Origin: Nitrospira sp.
GTDB lineage: Bacteria > Nitrospirota > Nitrospiria > Nitrospirales > Nitrospiraceae
Direction of reading: 5' to 3'
Assembly: GCA_013140455.1 (NCBI GenBank)
Contig: JABFSU010000032.1
Location: 1-64,000 of the forward strand
Length of the DNA stretch: 64,000 nt
Made by a program: the position numbers and the translations under genes. How positions within the stretch are numbered: the first letter of the stretch is position 1; the number at the start of each line of letters is the position of its first letter. Under the pieces are notes generated by a model. That model was not told the origin of the DNA. It ran no database searches and saw only the letters and a program-made list of their open reading frames with translations. Positions 20,641-28,763 of the stretch are shown here, piece by piece.

Positions 20641-20739
20641 CTCGCGTCGCTCAAGACTTCAACGTACTAGGAAGTACGCCTCAGTCTTTCGCTCGCTGCG
20701 GCCTTGCCGGAGGATCGTTTTGATCAACCCGCAAGGCCG
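20641..20739. repeat. REP-like imperfect inverted repeat with alternative hairpins
   Basis: Core hairpin CGTACT-AGGA-AGTACG (20663-20678), extended by AAGACT/AGTCTT (20653-20658 with 20683-20688) after a 4x4 internal loop. The outer right arm, CGGCCTTGC (20699-20707), instead pairs perfectly with GCAAGGCCG (20731-20739). The structure lies between two genes on opposite strands and resembles extragenic palindromic elements. A weaker look-alike of its right arm occurs near 47402-47428. Confidence 0.55.
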
Positions 20740-20762
20740 TAGCTGTATCGAAGCGGTTAGGT

Positions 20763-20782
20763 TCGTATCCCGCGAGATACGA
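20763..20782. terminator. Hairpin after hemL
   Basis: TCGTATC (20763-20769) pairs with GATACGA (20776-20782), a 7 bp stem with a 6-base loop, 23 bp past the hemL stop on the minus strand. There is no T-tract, so it is only a candidate 3' end structure. Confidence 0.3.
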
Positions 20783-20804
20783 GAGATATTTCACGAATGA
20801 CGGA

Positions 20805-22088
20805 CTAGAGGCTCTTGAAGGCGGAATGTGCCGCGCGGATGGTCTTGTCGATATCTTGGGTCGTGTGGACCGTGGAGAGAAACGAGGCTTCGAATTGTGA
20901 CGGAGCGAGATAGATGCCCTGGTCCAGCATCTTGTGAAAGTACTTTCCATAGCGCGCCGTATCCGCCTGCTTCACGGTATTCCAATCACTGACAGGCATG
21001 GAAGTAAAGAATGCTGTGAGCATAGAGCCCACGCGGGTTTGGACCAGCGGAATTCCCGCTTTCTTGGCCGCTTCCCCGATGCCTTTTGACAGGGCCGCAG
21101 ATTGCGATTCGAGCTTCTTGTAGACGCCTTTTTTCTTCAGCTGCTTCAGCGTTTCGATTCCCGCCGAGACGGCCAACGGATTGCCTGAGAGCGTGCCTGC
21201 CTGGTAGACCGGTCCTGACGGGGCGATCAGATCCATGATCTCTGTCCGTCCGCCGTAGGCGCCGACCGGCAGCCCTCCGCCGATGATTTTCCCGAGTATG
21301 GTGAGATCCGGCGTGATGCCATAGAGCGCCTGCGCGCCTCCGTAGTTCACCCGAAATCCGGAAATCACTTCGTCAAACACGAGAAGGATGTCATTCTCTG
21401 CCGTCAACCGGCGGAGAGCGGAGAGAAATTCAGGGGCCGGGGGAACGACGCCCATGTTGCCCGCGATCGGTTCCAGAATAATGCAGGCCAGGTCCTTGCG
21501 ATGTTCGGCCACCATTCGCCGCACGGCATCGATGTCGTTGTAGGGAGCCGTGAGGGTGTGTTTGGCAAAGTCAGCCGGCACTCCGGGTGAATCGGGAATG
21601 CCCAATGTCGCCAGACCCGAACCGGCTTTGGCGAGCAGGTAGTCGCTGTGCCCGTGGTAGCAGCCTTCGAATTTCAGGATGCTGTCCCGCTTGGTGAAGC
21701 CGCGGGCGACGCGAATGGCACTCATCACGGCTTCGGTTCCTGAACTGACCAGACGCACTTTCTCCATGGAGGGAAACGCGTCGCGGATCATGCGGGCGAG
21801 CGTGACTTCCAATTCCGTGGGTGCACCGTAACTGGTGCCGTTGTCGGCGGCTTTCTTGATCGCTCGGATGACCGCCGGGGCGGCGTGTCCCAGGATCATG
21901 GGGCCCCAGGAGAGGACATAGTCGAGATAGGTGTTACCATCGACGTCGTAGAGTTTGGCTCCCTTGGCGCGCTTGATGAACCGGGGCTGCCCCCCGACGG
22001 AGCGGAATGCTCGGACGGGGCTATTGACCCCACCGGGAATGAGCTGTTGCGCTGCGGCAAAGAGTTGAGCTGAGCGAGTGGTTTTCAT
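20805..22088 (-). CDS. hemL: Glutamate-1-semialdehyde 2,1-aminomutase
   Basis: 427 residues, the family's normal length. Start at 22088 (MKTTRSAQLF) is preferred to 22109 because homologues begin there. PLP-binding Lys267 lies in ILGKIIGGGLP; SSGTEAVMSAIR and VFDEVISGFRV are also typical. It makes 5-aminolevulinate in the C5 pathway of tetrapyrrole synthesis, in the cytoplasm. It stands alone here, without hemA. A promoter ends about 5 bases before the ATG, so the leader is very short. Confidence 0.96.
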   Translation of the reverse strand: MKTTRSAQLFAAAQQLIPGGVNSPVRAFRSVGGQPRFIKRAKGAKLYDVDGNTYLDYVLSWGPMILGHAAPAVIRAIKKAADNGTSYGAPTELEVTLARMIRDAFPSMEKVRLVSSGTEAVMSAIRVARGFTKRDSILKFEGCYHGHSDYLLAKAGSGLATLGIPDSPGVPADFAKHTLTAPYNDIDAVRRMVAEHRKDLACIILEPIAGNMGVVPPAPEFLSALRRLTAENDILLVFDEVISGFRVNYGGAQALYGITPDLTILGKIIGGGLPVGAYGGRTEIMDLIAPSGPVYQAGTLSGNPLAVSAGIETLKQLKKKGVYKKLESQSAALSKGIGEAAKKAGIPLVQTRVGSMLTAFFTSMPVSDWNTVKQADTARYGKYFHKMLDQGIYLAPSQFEASFLSTVHTTQDIDKTIRAAHSAFKSL

Positions 22089-22099
22089 GACGGGGGCGC

Positions 22100-22128
22100 A
22101 CCCTAGCATGCTGCTCTGTACCGGTCAA
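22100..22128 (-). promoter_or_regulatory. Promoter of hemL, extended -10, near-leaderless
   Basis: Minus-strand -35 TTGACC (22128-22123), 17 bp spacer, -10 TAGGGT (22105-22100) preceded by TGC (extended -10). The start point would fall near 22093, about 5 bases before the ATG at 22088. Confidence 0.5.
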
Positions 22129-22352
22129 GAAAGCCCTCCTGGATGAGCATAGTTGCCGTTCATCGCTTCATCTAGGGACAAAAAGTGTCTCATGAGATAC
22201 GGCTCTATCACTTTAGATACGATCGGCCCCAGTGGGTCATAGCCAGGGTGGGGCGAATCATTGGGAAATTCAGTGGGTAACGGCACGGGACATTCCGGTC
22301 CAACTTTTGCTGCTTTTTGAGTAACGGAGTGTCAGTGTAATGAGGAGTGACT

Positions 22353-22616
22353 ATGACGGTGGTGTGTTCGTGGTGCCGGCATGAAGGATTAGCCGGAGTT
22401 TTTGGAGAAAAAGCTCCCTTTGAGGATCGGCGGGAGACCCATGGAATCTGTCCGTCACACCGGATCCAGGTTCGTGACGGGTGGACGGAAGCAGGATTTG
22501 CTCGTGGCAACAGCACTCAGGGTGCAACCACTCCAGAAGTCGGCGGGTATGTCGTGCGTTCCGCAGCCCACCTCTGGGGCGGACTGCGGAATCTCTCGCG
22601 GAAAGCCGGGTTGTAG
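22353..22616 (+). CDS. Small CxxC/CxxH protein, putative metal-binding
   Basis: 87 residues from the ATG at 22353, which has TGAGGAG about 8 bases upstream. The N-terminus has a CSWC motif (residues 4-7) and later THGICPSH, giving a possible CxxC...CxxH zinc site, followed by a basic/hydrophobic tail. I do not recognise a named family. The gene is orphaned between hemL and the yidB operon, which converges on it. Confidence 0.5.
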   Translation: MTVVCSWCRHEGLAGVFGEKAPFEDRRETHGICPSHRIQVRDGWTEAGFARGNSTQGATTPEVGGYVVRSAAHLWGGLRNLSRKAGL

Positions 22617-22637
22617 TTTCCCCCAGCCGTACGTTGT

Positions 22638-23039
22638 CTACTTTTCCTGAAACATCTTCAGCAGTTGCTCAAGCCCGCCGGCTTCAATCTTTCCGGTCGG
22701 CGTCAGCTTGTCGACGAGATCCGGTAACAGGCCGGCGAGTTGCGTACCGGCAACTTCGGTCGAGATTCCGGCCTTGGTCGCCAGCTGGCTGAGAAGATCT
22801 CCGCCGAGGCCCTGTTGAATCTGCTGAGGGGTCACAGGCAGGTTCTTGCCGGTGCCTACCCAGGAGTTCACGATGTCGCCCAGGCCGTTCTTTTGGAAGG
22901 TTTGGACCAGTCCTGCAAGCCCTCCGACTGAACTGTTCTGGCCGAGCAAGCCGGTCAATGCTTGCAGCAAAGGATTTTGGTTGCTGTTTCCGCCGAGCAT
23001 GCCGCCGACCGCTTGTCCTAATTGATCCATGAGACTCAT
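22638..23039 (-). CDS. yidB: YidB-like (DUF937-type) protein
   Basis: 133 residues from the ATG at 23039, which has a GGAGG upstream and overlaps the barstar stop by 4 bases. Glycine/asparagine-rich segments (GGMLGGNSNQNPLLQALTGL) precede the typical PQQIQQGLG..LLSQLATKAG..LLPDLVDKLTP pattern of the YidB family. Function is unknown in any organism. Its place behind an RNase-barstar pair is unexplained. Confidence 0.83.
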   Translation of the reverse strand: MSLMDQLGQAVGGMLGGNSNQNPLLQALTGLLGQNSSVGGLAGLVQTFQKNGLGDIVNSWVGTGKNLPVTPQQIQQGLGGDLLSQLATKAGISTEVAGTQLAGLLPDLVDKLTPTGKIEAGGLEQLLKMFQEK

Positions 23040-23590
23040 TGCGGTGTCCTCCCATTCTTTGCGGGACGAGACGATCGCCCTTTCGTCGGGGGTGGGAGAT
23101 CCGGCATCGGTGCCGGATCGATCCCCCAATGTTTTCTCTTAGGTGCTTCCTGATCTGATACCGCAAAGAGAGCATGAAAGGCAATCGCCTTGGGCCCCCC
23201 GCCCGCCTGGCCTTTGCTCCAGGCTTCCCCGGCATCGCTCAGAATCTCGAGCAGCGTTTCGTATTCGTCCTCGTCGTCGGCCAAGACGGCTTGCGCATCG
23301 GTGAGGAGCAGAATATAGCCTTTGGCCGGCAGCCATTCCAAATCCGCGAGACATTCTTCCATTGCGTCCCAGTTGTGACCGAAATAGTCGGGGAAGCCCA
23401 AGGCGTGGGCGAATTCGGTGAACAGGCCGGCTGGGGTCGTGCATTTTTTGCCGTGGATCACGCGCAGCGCGAATCCGGCCTGGACTTTGACCAAAGCGGC
23501 CGCCGTTGTGCCGGCCGGGAGGACAAGCAAGGACGACCAGGGGGCTTTTGGCGTCTGGAGGTAACTCATCAAGGTGCGTGGTGGTGTCAT
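23036..23590 (-). CDS. Barstar-family ribonuclease inhibitor
   Basis: 184 residues. The barstar fold covers about residues 38-145: FPDYFGHNWDAMEECLADLEWL corresponds to the barnase-binding helix of barstar, with the first key Asp (WDA) kept and the second (Asp39 of barstar) replaced by Glu. A C-terminal Pro/Lys/Arg-rich tail (PDLPPPTKGRSS) is extra. Barstars bind and block guanyl-specific RNases in the cytoplasm. The upstream gene 15 bp away encodes such an RNase, so this is probably its immunity protein. Confidence 0.88.
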   Translation of the reverse strand: MTPPRTLMSYLQTPKAPWSSLLVLPAGTTAAALVKVQAGFALRVIHGKKCTTPAGLFTEFAHALGFPDYFGHNWDAMEECLADLEWLPAKGYILLLTDAQAVLADDEDEYETLLEILSDAGEAWSKGQAGGGPKAIAFHALFAVSDQEAPKRKHWGIDPAPMPDLPPPTKGRSSRPAKNGRTPQ

Positions 23591-23605
23591 GGAATGATCA
23601 GTGTC

Positions 23606-24016
23606 CTAGTTGAGAGGAGTGAAGGTTCGGTAATGATCGCCGGTATAGTACGCTTTGCCGGTATGTTGTTCGATCACCAGCCGCTCCGCATCACGCGCAC
23701 GACCCCGAATCTTGGGATTCACGTCATACTCGCGATAACGGCCGCGCGGCAACCGGCGCTCTCGATTCTGAAACTCCCGCCCGCCGATGTACCCGGGTAG
23801 TGGGGCTCCGTCCCGTTCCTGCAAACGCTTGAGCAGGTCCTGGGCTTTGAGGGGCGCTATCGAGACGGTGTCGTGATCCTGCGTCACCGCTGGCGGTGAT
23901 TGAATGAGAGGCTCTGCCAGGCTGGTTCCCGCGCTCAGCCAGGCACAGACCAACAGTCCAAGCAGGAAGGCGGTCACAAGGGACTGTGAGAAACGCCGGA
24001 TCCGGGGGAAAGGCAT
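23606..24016 (-). CDS. Secreted guanyl-specific ribonuclease (RNase Sa/barnase family)
   Basis: 136 residues from the ATG at 24016, where a signal peptide begins (hydrophobic residues 12-30, cleavage near SLAEP). The mature C-terminal domain (77-136) matches RNase Sa: FQNRERRLP, then Glu96 (REYDV), Arg108 and Arg112 (RGRARDAER) and His128 (TGDHYRTF), the full catalytic set. It should cut single-stranded RNA 3' of guanosine outside the cytoplasm. The barstar gene follows by 15 bp. Targets may be competitor cells or environmental RNA; this is inference. Confidence 0.9.
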   Translation of the reverse strand: MPFPRIRRFSQSLVTAFLLGLLVCAWLSAGTSLAEPLIQSPPAVTQDHDTVSIAPLKAQDLLKRLQERDGAPLPGYIGGREFQNRERRLPRGRYREYDVNPKIRGRARDAERLVIEQHTGKAYYTGDHYRTFTPLN

Positions 24017-24053
24017 TACGAGAGTCCTGTTCGTCTGCCGCAACGACAAATCG

Positions 24054-24082
24054 ACGGTAGCATGCGCATTTTTGGAGGTCAA
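24054..24082 (-). promoter_or_regulatory. Promoter of the RNase-barstar-yidB operon
   Basis: Minus-strand -35 TTGACC (24082-24077), 17 bp spacer, -10 TACCGT (24059-24054) preceded by TGC. The hexamers and the TGC extension match the hemL promoter pattern. Predicted leader is about 31 bases. Confidence 0.42.
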
Positions 24083-24112
24083 ACCTTCTTCAGCGAGAGA
24101 GGTGTGATCGCT

Positions 24113-24141
24113 TTGCGGTCACTCCGTGCGTAGGATAGAAT
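24113..24141 (+). promoter_or_regulatory. Promoter of the exported protein-HAD-M16 operon
   Basis: -35 TTGCGG (24113-24118), 17 bp spacer, -10 TAGAAT (24136-24141). Predicted start near 24148 lies downstream of the first ATG of the open frame (24126), which supports a later start at 24312 and implies a leader of about 160 bases. Confidence 0.42.
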
Positions 24142-24311
24142 ATGAGCGGATTGTTCAGAGTATGAATCCGGGACGGGTTGTCATCCGATCACGAGATCAA
24201 ATCAGAAAGATCCGACTCCATCGTGAGGCCCATGAGGGACGCATGACGAGCGCCATGCGAGGAGCGAACATTGTGTTGAAACCGCGCGCCATCCGAGAGG
24301 AGCGCCCGCTC

Positions 24312-24857
24312 ATGCGACGAGTATCCGCACTCATTGCTCTGCTTGCCCTGCTGTGCAGTCCCGTGCCGGCGCTCGCCCAGAGCGGATCGCTCGATCAATC
24401 TCCGACCGCCGTCGTCAAACGATATGTAGGGCTCGACAAGAAGGGCGCCCGCATGGACGCCATGTCGTTCGAGACGCTGGTGCCCTACATCGACTGGAAA
24501 GAGGAGCCGCTCTGGGGTCGTATCGTGGTGATTCAAGACGTCACGGTGCCGGAGGATTACCGGAAATGGGAGGTGGTGAACCAGCTCGAAGTAGTAATTC
24601 CGGTCACCTTTACGGTTTTTGGCTCAGTGTATTTGGAAGCGGCGGCGTTTGTGCCTGAGGCGATCACCGAGGAAGTCCGGTTTCGCGTGAAGGCCGTTCG
24701 AGGCAAATGGCGGATCGTGGAGCCGGTGATTCCCCCGCATATCGGGTTGAAGCGGATGATCGATCTGGTGCGCGAAGCGGAGGTCAAAGAAACCGATGCC
24801 GAGAAGCACGGCATTCTGGCGGCCCTGGGAGAGACATTGCGAAAGGTCAAACCATGA
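24312..24857 (+). CDS. Exported protein of unknown function (toluene-tolerance Ttg2D/MlaC-like size)
   Basis: 181 residues from the ATG at 24312, which begins a signal peptide (MRRVSALIALLALLCS...PALAQ) and has GAGG about 10 bases upstream. The mature protein has mixed alpha/beta character with SPTAVVKRYVGLDKKGARMD near the start and FRVKAVRGKWRIVEP near the end, recalling NTF2-like or ABC-type periplasmic accessory proteins, but no confident family. The ATG of the HAD gene overlaps its stop (ATGA), so the two are translated together. Confidence 0.75.
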   Translation: MRRVSALIALLALLCSPVPALAQSGSLDQSPTAVVKRYVGLDKKGARMDAMSFETLVPYIDWKEEPLWGRIVVIQDVTVPEDYRKWEVVNQLEVVIPVTFTVFGSVYLEAAAFVPEAITEEVRFRVKAVRGKWRIVEPVIPPHIGLKRMIDLVREAEVKETDAEKHGILAALGETLRKVKP

Positions 24858-25501
24858 CGAAGACCCCGGTTGATTTGTTGATTTTTGATTTGGACGGCAC
24901 GTTGATCGAGTCGAAGTGGGACATCGCCCATTCGGTCAATCTCACACTGGTCGAATTGGGGCTGCCGGAACGTCCGCTTGAAGAAATTTTCGGATTCGTC
25001 GGCGACGGGGTCAAGAAGCTCCTCCGGCTAGCCGTCGGTGAGAGCAATCGGGTGAGCTTTGACGAGGCCCTCACCGTTTTTCGCGGCCACTATCTCGAAC
25101 ATTGTCTGGACCGCACGGTCTTCTTTCCCGGGATCGAGCCGATGTTGCAGCATTTTTCTGGCAAGCACAAAGCCGTGGCGACGAATAAATCGATCGAATA
25201 CACGCGCGTCATTCTCAACGGGTTGGGCGCGGGGCATTTTCCCTGGGTCGTCGGGGGAGACAACGGGTTTGGCCTGAAACCGGATCCTGGTATGCTGTTG
25301 CATCTGCTAGAGCAGGTGCAGGTCCCCAAGGAGCGCGCCATTTTGGTAGGCGACAGCACCAACGACATCAACGGCGGACACAACGCCGGCATTCGGGTCT
25401 GCGCCGTCGGCTACGGGATGGGGAATCGGGAGAAGATGGCGGCCTGTCAGCCTGATTGGTTCATCGAACGACCGGAACAACTGATGGAGATATTTTCATG
25501 A
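24854..25501 (+). CDS. HAD-family phosphatase (phosphoglycolate phosphatase-like)
   Basis: 215 residues starting at the ATG that overlaps the preceding stop. All HAD motifs are present: motif I FDLDGTLIES (nucleophile and acid Asp), motif II ATNKS, motif III Lys in GLKPDPG and motif IV VGDSTNDINGG. The cap insertion matches Gph/PpaX-like enzymes. Likely hydrolyses phosphoglycolate or another small phosphoester in the cytoplasm; the substrate is not determinable from sequence. It overlaps the M16 peptidase start by 4 bases. Confidence 0.9.
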   Translation: MTKTPVDLLIFDLDGTLIESKWDIAHSVNLTLVELGLPERPLEEIFGFVGDGVKKLLRLAVGESNRVSFDEALTVFRGHYLEHCLDRTVFFPGIEPMLQHFSGKHKAVATNKSIEYTRVILNGLGAGHFPWVVGGDNGFGLKPDPGMLLHLLEQVQVPKERAILVGDSTNDINGGHNAGIRVCAVGYGMGNREKMAACQPDWFIERPEQLMEIFS

Positions 25502-27114
25502 AGACACGGTCAAGCTTGAGGCTGAGGTTCAGATTGAAAGAGAATGGGAGAGAAACGCGATGGTGGAGGCCGGCATTCTGCATTGCTGTCATCCTCGGCT
25601 TTAGCCTGAACCTCGACCTGGTGTTCGCCGAGGGCCCGAGTCTTGCCGACCGGGTGATCGAACACAAACTGGCGAACGGTCTGACCGTCCTGATGGTCGA
25701 GCGCCATCAAACGCCAGTGGTCTCGATCAACATTACATTCGGGGTGGGCGGGGTGAATGAGCAGGTCGGTCAGACCGGCTTGGCCCACCTGTATGAGCAC
25801 ATGGCGTTCAAAGGCACGCGGACCGTCGGGACGAAGGATTTTGACAAAGAGAAACTGACGCTCGACGAGCTGTCCCGCGTGGGAACTCTCCTCGATCAGC
25901 GGCAGCGCGAGTTGGCCAAGAAAAGCTCTGCGGTGACGCCGGATGAGCAGGCCGCGCTTGACGCCTTGCAGAAGCAGGTCACGGACCTGCAAGCGCAAGC
26001 GGGCCAGTATGTGGTCGGCAACGAGATGGCCTTGCTCTATCAGCGCCACGGTGGTGTGGGGCTCAACGCCTCCACCGGAAAAGATCTCACCCGCTATACG
26101 ATCAACCTCCCGGCCAACCGGTTGCCGGTCTGGGCGGCGATCGAGGCAGACCGGATGGCGAATCCGGTCCTCCGCGAATTCTACAAAGAGCGCGGCGTGG
26201 TGATGGAAGAACGCCGCCTGCGCAACGACGACAGTCCGAACGGGCTCCTGTTCGAGACCTTTACCTCGGCGGCCTTTCGGGCGCATCCCTATGGCGTGCC
26301 GACCATTGGATGGGGATCGGACATCTTGTCGCTGACTCCGGCGGCGACTGAGGCCTTCTTCAAAACCTATTACGGTCCGAATAACGCGACGATCGCCCTC
26401 GTGGGGGATATCAACCCGAAAGAGGTCATTGTCTTGATCGAGCGGACGTTCGGGAAAATTCCGGCAGCGAGTGCCACGCCCGAGATCATGACGGTGGAGC
26501 CTGAGCAGCGGGGCGAGCGCCGTGTCGAGGTCGAATTCGATGCCGAACCGATTGTCGCGATCGGGTATCACAAACCGGGCCTGGGCCATCCCGACGACGA
26601 TGTGTTCGACGTGATCGACGAAATCCTGACCGACGGGCTGACGTCCCGCCTGCAGACCATTCTCGTCAGGGAGAAACGGCTGGCCGCGTCGGTCGGATCC
26701 GATGCCAACTACCCCGGCGTCCGCGCTCCGAATCTCTTTATTCTCACCGCCACTCCGCTGGCGCCTCATACGACGGTGGAGGTGGAAGCCGCGATCTATG
26801 CGGAATTGGAACGGCTCAAGACCGAGCCGGTGCCGGCGAAAGAGCTACAGAAAATCGTCAACAATCTCGACGCGGATCTGGTGCGGGCCCTGCGCTCGAA
26901 CAGCGGACTCGCGTCGCAGCTGGCCTTGTTTCAGACAGTGGCAGGTGATTGGCGGCATGTCTTGAAATCCCGAGACCGGATCGCCGCAGTCACACCGGCG
27001 GATATTCAGCGGATCGCCAGGCAGTATTTCACGAAGTCCAACCGAACCGTCGGCACGCTCGTCAAGCACGCGCGCGAGAAGAATCTGACGGCAGGGAATG
27101 AGGTGGCACGATGA
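25498..27114 (+). CDS. M16 zinc metallopeptidase, catalytic subunit, exported
   Basis: 538 residues from the ATG at 25498, which overlaps the HAD stop. An N-terminal basic stretch and hydrophobic segment (about 24-40) suggest export. The M16 zinc site is present: HxxEH as HLYEH followed downstream by the third ligand Glu in the KERGVVMEERR region. An insertion of about 70 residues between these, rich in Gln/Ala (DEQAALDALQKQV), looks like a coiled coil and is longer than in most relatives. It pairs with the next gene, a non-catalytic M16 subunit, as in PqqL/mitochondrial processing peptidase-like heterodimers. Confidence 0.92.
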   Translation: MKTRSSLRLRFRLKENGRETRWWRPAFCIAVILGFSLNLDLVFAEGPSLADRVIEHKLANGLTVLMVERHQTPVVSINITFGVGGVNEQVGQTGLAHLYEHMAFKGTRTVGTKDFDKEKLTLDELSRVGTLLDQRQRELAKKSSAVTPDEQAALDALQKQVTDLQAQAGQYVVGNEMALLYQRHGGVGLNASTGKDLTRYTINLPANRLPVWAAIEADRMANPVLREFYKERGVVMEERRLRNDDSPNGLLFETFTSAAFRAHPYGVPTIGWGSDILSLTPAATEAFFKTYYGPNNATIALVGDINPKEVIVLIERTFGKIPAASATPEIMTVEPEQRGERRVEVEFDAEPIVAIGYHKPGLGHPDDDVFDVIDEILTDGLTSRLQTILVREKRLAASVGSDANYPGVRAPNLFILTATPLAPHTTVEVEAAIYAELERLKTEPVPAKELQKIVNNLDADLVRALRSNSGLASQLALFQTVAGDWRHVLKSRDRIAAVTPADIQRIARQYFTKSNRTVGTLVKHAREKNLTAGNEVAR

Positions 27115-28586
27115 ACGGGGCAGGAATTGAGAGACAAGGGACGAGAGGAGCAGGAGTGTTGGGGTTTTTCGGCGTGGCGGTATTGCTCACATGTTCGGTC
27201 ACCACCGCCTGCGCCGGTGGTCCGTCTATGAGCGATCCGCGTACGATGACCTTCAAGCCGGTCGAGTTTACCCCGCCGGAGCCGAATCGCGTGGTGCTCG
27301 ACAACGGCATGGTCGTGTATCTCCTGGAAGATCATGAGCTGCCCCTCATTACGGTGACCGCCACGATGAAAACCGGCACCTGGCTTGACCCGGCGGATAA
27401 GATCGGCCTCGCGTCCCTCACGGGCGCCCTCATGCGGACGGGCGGTGGTGGCGGGCTCACGCCGGAACAGGTGGATGAAGAATTAGAACACTTCGCAGGG
27501 GATGTCAGTGTGTCGATCGGGCACGAGTCCGGCTCTGCGTCGCTCGATGTGCTGAAGAAGGATCTGAAGCGTGGGCTCCAGATTTTTTCTGGTCTGCTCC
27601 GGACGCCGGCCTTCGAACCGGCGCGGGTCGAGATCGCGAAGTTGCAGGCACTTGAGGGCATCCGGCGACGGCAGGACAATCCCGGCTCCGTGGTGGGGCG
27701 AGAGTTCATGAAGTTGTTGTATGGCCCCGAGCATCCGTCTGCCCGTGAGACATCCATTGCGTCGATCTCCGGCATTACCCGTGCCGATCTCGCGGCCTTT
27801 CACCGGAACACGATCCATCCCAACGGCATTATTTTGGGGGTGACCGGTGATTTCAAGACGGCTGACATGTTGGCGGCCTTGCGCGAGGTGTTTGGAGATT
27901 GGGCCAAGGGAGCCGTGCCGGAACTGAAGATTGCCGACGTGCCGGAGAGTCAGAGCGCAACACCGGCCATCCGGTTCGTCGACAAAGAGACCTCGCAGAC
28001 GCATATGCGGGTCGGTCATCTCACGATCCGGGAAAATGATCCCGACTACGTGGCCCTGGCCATTGCCAACGATATCCTGGGGGGAAGTTCGTTCCGGAGC
28101 CGGCTCTTCAACGACGTGCGCACGAAGCGCGGGCTGGCCTACTCGGTCGGCAGCCGTTTGATGGCGGGCGTGCACGATCAAGGCGTCTGGCTTATGCGGG
28201 CGGAGACGAAGCTGGTTTCCACGCAAGAAGTGGTGAGCCGGTTCATCGCCAACATCGAACGGATGCGGACGGAACTGGTCACTGATCAGGAGTTGGCTGA
28301 GGCAAAAGAGGCCTACGTGAATTCGTTCGTCTTTTCGTTCAGCAGCCCATCGGCTATCGTCAGCCGGTTAGTGGAGCTGGAGAACGACGGATTGCCCAAG
28401 GATTTTCTTCAGCAGGTCCGAGAGAAAGTGGTCAAGCTGACCAAGGAAGACGTGCTGGCGGCGGCGAAGAAGCATCTGCATCCCGACCGATTGAAGATCA
28501 TTGCCGTCGGCTCCGGCGACGCACTGCCGAAAGTGCTCTCGACGTTCGGGGAAGTGAAAGAGATCAAGCTGAGTCCGGAGGGGTGA
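27111..28586 (+). CDS. M16-family non-catalytic subunit, exported
   Basis: 491 residues, overlapping the previous stop by 4 bases. A hydrophobic segment ends in CAGG at about residues 29-32 and may be a lipobox-like signal. The M16 fold is clear, but where HxxEH should be, the sequence reads LASLTGALM, so the zinc site is lost. The substrate-binding R/Y pair in TKRGLAYSVGS, typical of the inactive partner, is kept. It probably forms a clam-shell peptidase with the catalytic subunit, degrading peptides in the periplasm. Confidence 0.92.
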   Translation: MNGAGIERQGTRGAGVLGFFGVAVLLTCSVTTACAGGPSMSDPRTMTFKPVEFTPPEPNRVVLDNGMVVYLLEDHELPLITVTATMKTGTWLDPADKIGLASLTGALMRTGGGGGLTPEQVDEELEHFAGDVSVSIGHESGSASLDVLKKDLKRGLQIFSGLLRTPAFEPARVEIAKLQALEGIRRRQDNPGSVVGREFMKLLYGPEHPSARETSIASISGITRADLAAFHRNTIHPNGIILGVTGDFKTADMLAALREVFGDWAKGAVPELKIADVPESQSATPAIRFVDKETSQTHMRVGHLTIRENDPDYVALAIANDILGGSSFRSRLFNDVRTKRGLAYSVGSRLMAGVHDQGVWLMRAETKLVSTQEVVSRFIANIERMRTELVTDQELAEAKEAYVNSFVFSFSSPSAIVSRLVELENDGLPKDFLQQVREKVVKLTKEDVLAAAKKHLHPDRLKIIAVGSGDALPKVLSTFGEVKEIKLSPEG

Positions 28587-28704
28587 AGGGGAGTGACCGT
28601 CTCGACGGGGATCGTGCGTTTGCTCGCGCCCCGCGCACGCAAGATGCGATTCTAGGCGATAATGGACGGTGCTCGGTGCATGCGCGCAATGCGCACGATC
28701 CCTG

Positions 28705-28719
28705 CCAAGACGGTCTTGG
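28705..28719. promoter_or_regulatory. Palindrome upstream of the XRE-MBL gene, candidate operator
   Basis: CCAAGAC-G-GTCTTGG, a perfect 7+1+7 palindrome, ends 44 bp before the ATG at 28764. XRE-type proteins bind palindromes of this size and often autoregulate, so this could be the binding site of the protein encoded just downstream. Confidence 0.35.
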
Positions 28720-28763
28720 GGCGAATGGGGTAAGAAGGACAAGGAACGGAGTGATGGTTTGGC

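Noticed and set aside
22208-22516. Minus-strand frame opposite the small CxxC protein
   Set aside because: No ribosome site and low-complexity composition; the plus-strand frame has both a site and a Cys pattern.
24126-24311. Upstream extension of the exported protein gene
   Set aside because: It would place 62 basic residues before a clear signal peptide, and a likely promoter lies inside it.
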